The translations under genes were made by a program, and so were the position numbers. Shown here one piece after another: positions 6,892 through 9,376 of a stretch of 9,376 bases of DNA (position 1 is its first letter; the number at the start of each line of letters is the position of its first letter). The DNA comes from CAKQOE01 sp051892195. Its GTDB lineage: Bacteria; Bacillota; Clostridia; Peptostreptococcales; Anaerovoracaceae. The DNA is taken from assembly GCA_051892195.1 (NCBI GenBank), contig JBJFFZ010000117.1:1-9376 (forward strand). The letters run 5' to 3'. Below the pieces are notes generated by a model that saw only the letters and a program-made list of their open reading frames with translations, searched no databases and had not been told where the DNA came from.

Positions 6892-8169
6892 ATGTTAGAC
6901 ATTAAGAGAATTCGCGACGACTTTGATAATGTAAAAAAAGCCGTTGAATCAAGAGGCAAGGGCGACTACAATATCGGTCGGACGGTTGAGCTTGACGATA
7001 AGAGAAGAGCGCTGCTGGCTGAGGTGGAAGCTCTGAAAGCGGAGCAGAACAAGGCGTCTAAGGAAATTCCGAAGATGAAGAAGGCGGGAGAGGACACCAC
7101 TGCCCTCATGGCTGAGATGAAGGAGCTTTCCGGAAAGATCGCCGGTCTCGATGAGCAGGTGAAGGCGGTGCAGGCAGAGCTGAGAGAGGTTCTGCTGGGC
7201 ATTCCGAATACACCAAATCCGGAGGACCCCATCGGTAAGGATGATTCAGACAATGTGGAAATCAGACGCTGGGGAGAACCGAGAAAGTTTGACTTCGACT
7301 TTAAGCCTCACTGGGATCTGGGTACGGATCTGGACATTCTTGACTTTGACCGGGCTGCAAAGCTTTCCGGCGCGAGATTCACGGTGTACAAGGGCGCAGG
7401 TGCAAGGCTCGAGCGTTCCATCATTAATTTCTTCCTGAACACCCACACCATGGAACAGGATTATACGGAGATTCTTCCGCCGTTTATGGTTGGCAGAGCT
7501 GCCATGACGGGTACGGGCCAGCTTCCGAAGTTTGAGGACGATATGTATCATCTGCCGGAGGTGGATCAGTTCCTGATTCCGACAGCGGAGGTTCCTGTAA
7601 CAAATCTCCTGAGTGATGAAATTCTGGACGGGGACAGCCTGCCGATCAATTACACTGCATATACGCCTTGCTTCCGCAAGGAGGCCGGTTCTGCAGGCCG
7701 TGACACGAGAGGTCTGGTAAGACAGCATCAGTTCAACAAGGTTGAAATGGTCAAGTTTGTTAAGCCGGAAGAGTCTTATGAGCAGCTGGAAAAGCTGACC
7801 AACGATGCAGAGGTGCTTCTGCAGAAGCTGGAGATCCCTTACAGGGTGATTATTCTGTCCACAGGCGATACTGGTTTCAGCTCTGCAAAGACTTATGATA
7901 TCGAAGTATGGATGCCGAGCTACGGCAGATATGTTGAAATTTCTTCCTGCTCAAACTTTGAGGATTTCCAGGCAAGACGGGCCAACATCCGCTTCAGAAG
8001 AGATCCGAAGTCAAAGCCGGAATTTGTTCACACACTCAATGGTTCCGGACTTGCAGTAGGCAGAACCTTTGCGGCAATTCTGGAAAACTACCAGAACGAA
8101 GACGGTTCTATCACAATCCCTGAGGTTCTGAGACCTTACTTCGGCGCAGATAAGATCGAAAAGAAGTAA
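6892..8169 (+). CDS. serS: Serine--tRNA ligase (SerRS)
   Basis: This is the cytoplasmic class II aminoacyl-tRNA synthetase that activates serine with ATP and charges tRNA-Ser (and tRNA-Sec where present). The 425-residue length is standard. The N-terminus MLDIKRIRDDFDNVKKA is typical, followed by the long antiparallel coiled-coil arm (about 30-103) that grips the tRNA-Ser variable arm. The catalytic core shows the motif 1 region with LPPFMVGRAAMTGTGQLPKF (about 195-214), the serine-binding TAEVP (231-235), motif 2 with FRKEAGSAGRDTRGLVRQHQF (261-281), the SSCSNFEDFQARR block (351-363), and motif 3 GSGLAVGRTFAAILEN (384-399). The start is fixed by GGAGG at 6878 and the family-typical first residues. 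Many Firmicutes regulate serS with a T-box, but none is recognisable here. DUF951 follows 180 bp downstream on the same strand. Confidence 0.99.
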   Translation: MLDIKRIRDDFDNVKKAVESRGKGDYNIGRTVELDDKRRALLAEVEALKAEQNKASKEIPKMKKAGEDTTALMAEMKELSGKIAGLDEQVKAVQAELREVLLGIPNTPNPEDPIGKDDSDNVEIRRWGEPRKFDFDFKPHWDLGTDLDILDFDRAAKLSGARFTVYKGAGARLERSIINFFLNTHTMEQDYTEILPPFMVGRAAMTGTGQLPKFEDDMYHLPEVDQFLIPTAEVPVTNLLSDEILDGDSLPINYTAYTPCFRKEAGSAGRDTRGLVRQHQFNKVEMVKFVKPEESYEQLEKLTNDAEVLLQKLEIPYRVIILSTGDTGFSSAKTYDIEVWMPSYGRYVEISSCSNFEDFQARRANIRFRRDPKSKPEFVHTLNGSGLAVGRTFAAILENYQNEDGSITIPEVLRPYFGADKIEKK

Positions 8170-8215
8170 TCTGCCGGGAAAGCAGGAACATAACCAAAGA
8201 GCAGCAATCGGAAAT

Positions 8216-8293
8216 CCCGTTTCGGGCCGTGGGAGCGGCGCACCTGCGCCGAACCGGACCGGGCCGGTGCGTGGTATCCGGAATCGTTTCCGG
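8216..8293. other. GC-rich hairpins between serS and the DUF951 gene
   Basis: Four small inverted repeats fill the gap: CCCG/CGGG (8216-8219, 8223-8226), CGGCGC/GCGCCG (8236-8241, 8246-8251), ACCGG/CCGGT (8253-8257, 8264-8268) and CCGGAA/TTCCGG (8278-8283, 8288-8293). None has a T-run, so no intrinsic terminator separates the two genes. They could stabilise or process a shared transcript. Confidence 0.5.
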
Positions 8294-8335
8294 GGCCCGG
8301 TCTGATGGAAAACTGCGGACTGGGATAAGACTGAC

Positions 8336-8344
8336 AGGAGGTGA
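8336..8344 (+). promoter_or_regulatory. Near-perfect ribosome binding site of the DUF951 gene
   Basis: AGGAGGTGA is fully complementary to the 16S rRNA 3' end. It places the start at ATG 8350 (8 nt from AGGAGG). The GTG at 8341 lies inside the site itself and is not a start; ATG 8356 is further than ideal. Confidence 0.85.
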
Positions 8345-8349
8345 GGTCC

Positions 8350-8556
8350 ATGCCTATGAAAATACAGATCGGGGACGTAGTCGAGCTGAAAAAGCCTCAT
8401 CCCTGCGGCGGAAACCGCTTCGAGGTCATGTACGCCGGCATGGATTTCCGGATCCGATGCCTCAAGTGCGGCTCCCAGATGCGCCTGGACCGGCCGAAGC
8501 TGGAAAAGCGGGTGGTGAAGCACCTGCAGCGCGCAGCCGAGCCGCAGACGGAGTGA
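8350..8556 (+). CDS. DUF951 family small protein
   Basis: The 68-residue product, starting MPMKIQIGDVVELKKPHPCGG, carries the DUF951 signature. This family of about 65-residue proteins is widespread in Firmicutes; Bacillus YyzM is, from memory, a member. The family function is not known to me. His17, Cys19, Cys37 and Cys40 (HPCGG and CLKCG) suggest a small metal-binding, probably zinc-binding, beta fold. The C-terminal helix EKRVVKHLQ is also family-typical, and a short polar tail ends the protein. There is no signal peptide or membrane helix, so it is cytoplasmic. The start is fixed by the perfect site at 8336-8344. It lies 180 bp after serS with no terminator between, so co-transcription is likely. 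No strong terminator is seen directly after it, so read-through could run into the antisense RNA region downstream. Confidence 0.93.
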   Translation: MPMKIQIGDVVELKKPHPCGGNRFEVMYAGMDFRIRCLKCGSQMRLDRPKLEKRVVKHLQRAAEPQTE

Positions 8557-8607
8557 TCCGCATATGGAAGAGTTCCCTGACTGTGCATTAAGAAAAAAAT
8601 ACTTTTC

Positions 8608-8636
8608 TTGATTCTTTGATAATCATATGATATATT
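8608..8636 (+). promoter_or_regulatory. Promoter of the proposed antitoxin RNA
   Basis: TTGATT (8608-8613) and TATATT (8631-8636) are separated by exactly 17 bp, with a predicted start near 8643. The spacer contains a perfect 10-bp palindrome, ATCATATGAT (8622-8631), that touches the -10 box and could be a protein-binding site. No ORF with a ribosome binding site follows; a terminator ends the transcript about 120 nt later. Confidence 0.8.
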
Positions 8637-8643
8637 GAATGCG

Positions 8644-8674
8644 AAAAGAGGCACCTGCTGTGAACAGATGCCTC
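8644..8674 (-). terminator. Terminator of the toxin-like mRNA
   Basis: On the minus strand GAGGCATCTG (8674-8665) pairs with CAGGTGCCTC (8657-8648) around a 7-nt loop, followed by TTTT (8647-8644). One pair is G-U on this strand but becomes a C-A mismatch on the plus strand, which favours minus-strand function. The T-run is short. Confidence 0.65.
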
Positions 8675-8719
8675 GGGAACTACCGATCGACGGTTTGTCC
8701 GAATAAATTTATTTTGACG

Positions 8720-8762
8720 AAAAGTAATCGCCTTGTTTTGCGGACTGGGCGGTTACTTTTTT
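8720..8762 (+). terminator. Terminator of the antisense RNA
   Basis: AAAAGTAATCGCC (8720-8732) pairs with GGCGGTTACTTTT (8748-8760) over 13 bp, followed by further Ts to 8762. The single G-U pair (T8728-G8752) is a mismatch on the minus strand, so the hairpin is better on the plus strand. Its right arm contains the complement of the toxin stop codon (8753-8755). Confidence 0.85.
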
Positions 8763-8848
8763 GTTCTGTGATCTTTGCCGAAGGTGTATCCTATGCTGAA
8801 GCAGGCCAAACCGAAACTCAGCACTGCGATCATCTCAACGATTCCCAT
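8753..8848 (-). CDS. Small hydrophobic peptide, probable type I toxin
   Basis: The 31-residue product starts MGIVEMIAVLSFGLACFS. An alternative ATG at 8854 gives 33 residues, but it abuts the G-run, so 8848, with six bases after the GGGGGG ribosome binding site (8860-8855), is preferred. One hydrophobic helix (about 2-22) ends in a small charged tail, GKDHRTKK. That is the shape of membrane-acting type I toxins and of the short 'holin-like' peptides of Firmicutes. The gene has its own promoter (8954-8982), a leader of about 100 nt, and a terminator (8644-8674). A convergent RNA overlaps its 3' end. If it is a toxin, it would insert into the cytoplasmic membrane when the antisense RNA is depleted. 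No exact family is claimed. A small regulatory membrane protein remains possible. Confidence 0.7.
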   Translation of the reverse strand: MGIVEMIAVLSFGLACFSIGYTFGKDHRTKK

Positions 8849-8854
8849 CGCCAT

Positions 8855-8863
8855 CCCCCCTTT
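8855..8863 (-). promoter_or_regulatory. Ribosome binding site of the toxin-like gene
   Basis: On the minus strand AAAGGGGGG precedes two in-frame ATGs, at 8854 (no spacing) and 8848 (6-nt spacing), so the second is the likely start. The six Gs could pair with CCCTCC from the leader hairpin (8899-8894, minus strand), with one G-U, which would hide the site. Confidence 0.6.
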
Positions 8864-8893
8864 CTTACAATCTCCCATTAAGGAATATGTAAT

Positions 8894-8914
8894 CGGAGGG
8901 CAATCATCCCTCCG
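8894..8914 (-). promoter_or_regulatory. Leader hairpin of the toxin-like mRNA
   Basis: On the minus strand CGGAGGG (8914-8908) pairs with CCCTCCG (8900-8894) around a 7-nt loop, a perfect 7-bp stem about 35 nt upstream of the ribosome binding site. Its 3' arm could alternatively pair with the G-run of that site. No T-run follows, so it is not a terminator. Confidence 0.6.
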
Positions 8915-8953
8915 AAGAGGACAAACCGCCTACCATCTATGTAGTTCACAGGA

Positions 8954-8982
8954 ATTGTATCACATAGATAAATATTTTTCAA
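8954..8982 (-). promoter_or_regulatory. Promoter of the toxin-like gene
   Basis: On the minus strand TTGAAA (8982-8977) is followed after exactly 17 bp by TACAAT (8959-8954). The predicted start is near 8947, giving a leader of about 100 nt. A long leader is common in type I toxin mRNAs. Confidence 0.8.
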
Positions 8983-9090
8983 TCCAATATATTTTCCTTT
9001 AGTATTGTTTTGGACTTTTAAAAATATATGAATTATTAATATTTTTTTGTCAGGTCCGATTTCTCCTGTGGGGCCGTAGCCGTGGTGCAA

Positions 9091-9376
9091 ATGAATCCGT
9101 TTCGCTCATCCGGCACCCCGGCGGCCGCCTTTGCGGTGCACCTGACAGATGCGTTTTGCATGGACAGGGCATCTGCCGGGGTGCCAAAGGCTCCGCTTCG
9201 CCGGGGAGTGCTTTCGAGCGCCTGTTCACAGACATTGGGGAAGTCTCCGCGGCCAAATTTTTTCCAGCTGCGCTGGAAAAACATTTGCAGCTCCGACTAC
9301 CAGCCAATGTCTCTGTTCACGGACGGCGGAAAGCATAGTCCCCGTCTCAGAAGTCGCTCGTCCGGCACCACGGCAG
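9091..9376 (+). CDS. Repeat-encoded open frame, partial at window end (doubtful)
   Basis: From ATG 9091 the frame stays open for 95 codons to the window edge; the previous in-frame stop is TAA at 9037-9039. The translation starts MNPFRSSGTPAAAFAVHLTD and is rich in Ser, Arg, Pro and Ala, with scattered Cys. I recognise no domain, signal peptide or membrane segment. The motif R-S-S-G-T at residues 5-9 returns at 89-93, so the protein would be built of 84-residue repeats. There is no good ribosome binding site before the ATG, and overlapping frames on the minus strand are also long, as expected in GC-rich repetitive DNA. A weak promoter, TTGGAC (9010-9015) with TATTAA (9034-9039), is possible. 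Treat it as an open frame within a DNA repeat rather than an established gene. Confidence 0.3.
   Translation, partial: MNPFRSSGTPAAAFAVHLTDAFCMDRASAGVPKAPLRRGVLSSACSQTLGKSPRPNFFQLRWKNICSSDYQPMSLFTDGGKHSPRLRSRSSGTTA
9103..9376 (+). repeat. 252-bp repeat unit, second copy cut by window end
   Basis: The 22 nt at 9103-9124 (starting CGCTCATCCGGCACC) recur at 9355-9376 (CGCTCGTCCGGCACC) with three differences. The period is 252 bp, exactly 84 codons. Inside the unit are several inverted repeats: 9112-9121 with 9176-9185, 9146-9152 with 9169-9175, 9230-9238 with 9304-9312, and 9259-9268 with 9272-9281. This suggests a tandem or dispersed palindromic repeat family. Confidence 0.55.

Larger units (their letters stand above)
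8643..8762 (+). ncRNA. Proposed antitoxin: convergent antisense RNA of about 120 nt
   Basis: The unit is defined by the promoter at 8608-8636 and the terminator at 8720-8762, with no credible ORF inside; ATG 8639 precedes the predicted start. It runs opposite to the small toxin-like gene. It is complementary to that mRNA's 3' UTR and its last three codons plus stop, 8753-8762 being inside the CDS. This matches type I systems of the txpA/RatA and bsrG/SR4 kind, where an antisense RNA overlaps the toxin mRNA 3' end. The promoter, terminator and overlap are seen in the sequence; the antitoxin role is inferred. It could alternatively be an independent small RNA or receive read-through from the serS-DUF951 transcript. 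Confidence 0.65.

Noticed and set aside
8590..8609. AAGAAAA/TTTTCTT as a terminator for the DUF951 transcript
   Set aside because: The stem is almost only A-U pairs with no following T-run, and the right arm overlaps the -35 box of the antisense promoter.
8639..8881. 80-codon plus-strand frame
   Set aside because: Its ATG lies upstream of the predicted transcription start, it has no ribosome binding site, and it is the antisense of the better-supported small gene.
9255..9286. Long AT-ended hairpin as a possible terminator
   Set aside because: The Ts are in the 5' arm and As in the 3' arm on both strands, so no U-tract follows the stem.
9036..9307. Two overlapping minus-strand frames of 82 and 85 codons
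   Set aside because: No ribosome binding site or recognisable motif; long open frames on both strands are expected in GC-rich, inverted-repeat DNA.

Overview
The window looks like chromosomal DNA of a low-to-mid GC Gram-positive, most likely a clostridium of the Lachnospiraceae type. This is inferred from the gene set (a UPF0182 membrane protein, a bacterial SerRS and a DUF951 protein), the strong AGGAGG-type ribosome binding sites, sigma-A-like promoters with 17-bp spacers, and intrinsic terminators. No species can be named from the sequence alone.

Layout. Positions 1-285 hold a minus-strand tRNA-Lys(CTT) with its own promoter and terminator, then a short unexplained non-coding stretch ending in a second minus-strand terminator. 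Positions 503-706 hold a small ORF with a good ribosome binding site that encodes an (E-K/R-N)n repeat protein. It is followed by about 215 nt of hairpin-rich non-coding DNA that closes in a strong terminator at 875-920. A promoter at 968-996 drives an apparent two-gene operon: a large acidic single-pass membrane protein with an N-terminal zinc ribbon (1065-3578), and a UPF0182 family seven-TM protein (3611-6628). The operon ends in a terminator that overlaps the UPF0182 stop codon. A GC-rich hairpin cluster (6647-6779) precedes serS (6892-8169). Next comes a DUF951 mini-protein (8350-8556), probably on the same transcript.

The most interesting part is 8608-8982, which has the complete architecture of a type I toxin-antitoxin module. 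A minus-strand gene of 31-33 codons encodes a hydrophobic one-helix peptide with a charged tail. It has a consensus promoter (TTGAAA-17-TACAAT), a leader of about 100 nt with a hairpin, and a terminator. A convergent plus-strand RNA of about 120 nt has its own promoter (TTGATT-17-TATATT) and terminator, and covers the toxin mRNA 3' region. Each of the two terminator hairpins contains one position that pairs as G-U only on the strand it is proposed to terminate. The toxin identity is inferred from size, shape and arrangement.

The right edge (about 9040-9376) is GC-rich, full of inverted repeats, and open in one frame to the window end. Its start reappears 252 bp (84 codons) later with three differences in 22 nt, so a second copy of a tandem repeat begins just as the window stops. 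Functionally, the centre is housekeeping (tRNA-Lys, SerRS) plus an envelope-associated operon of unknown role, and the right end looks accessory.
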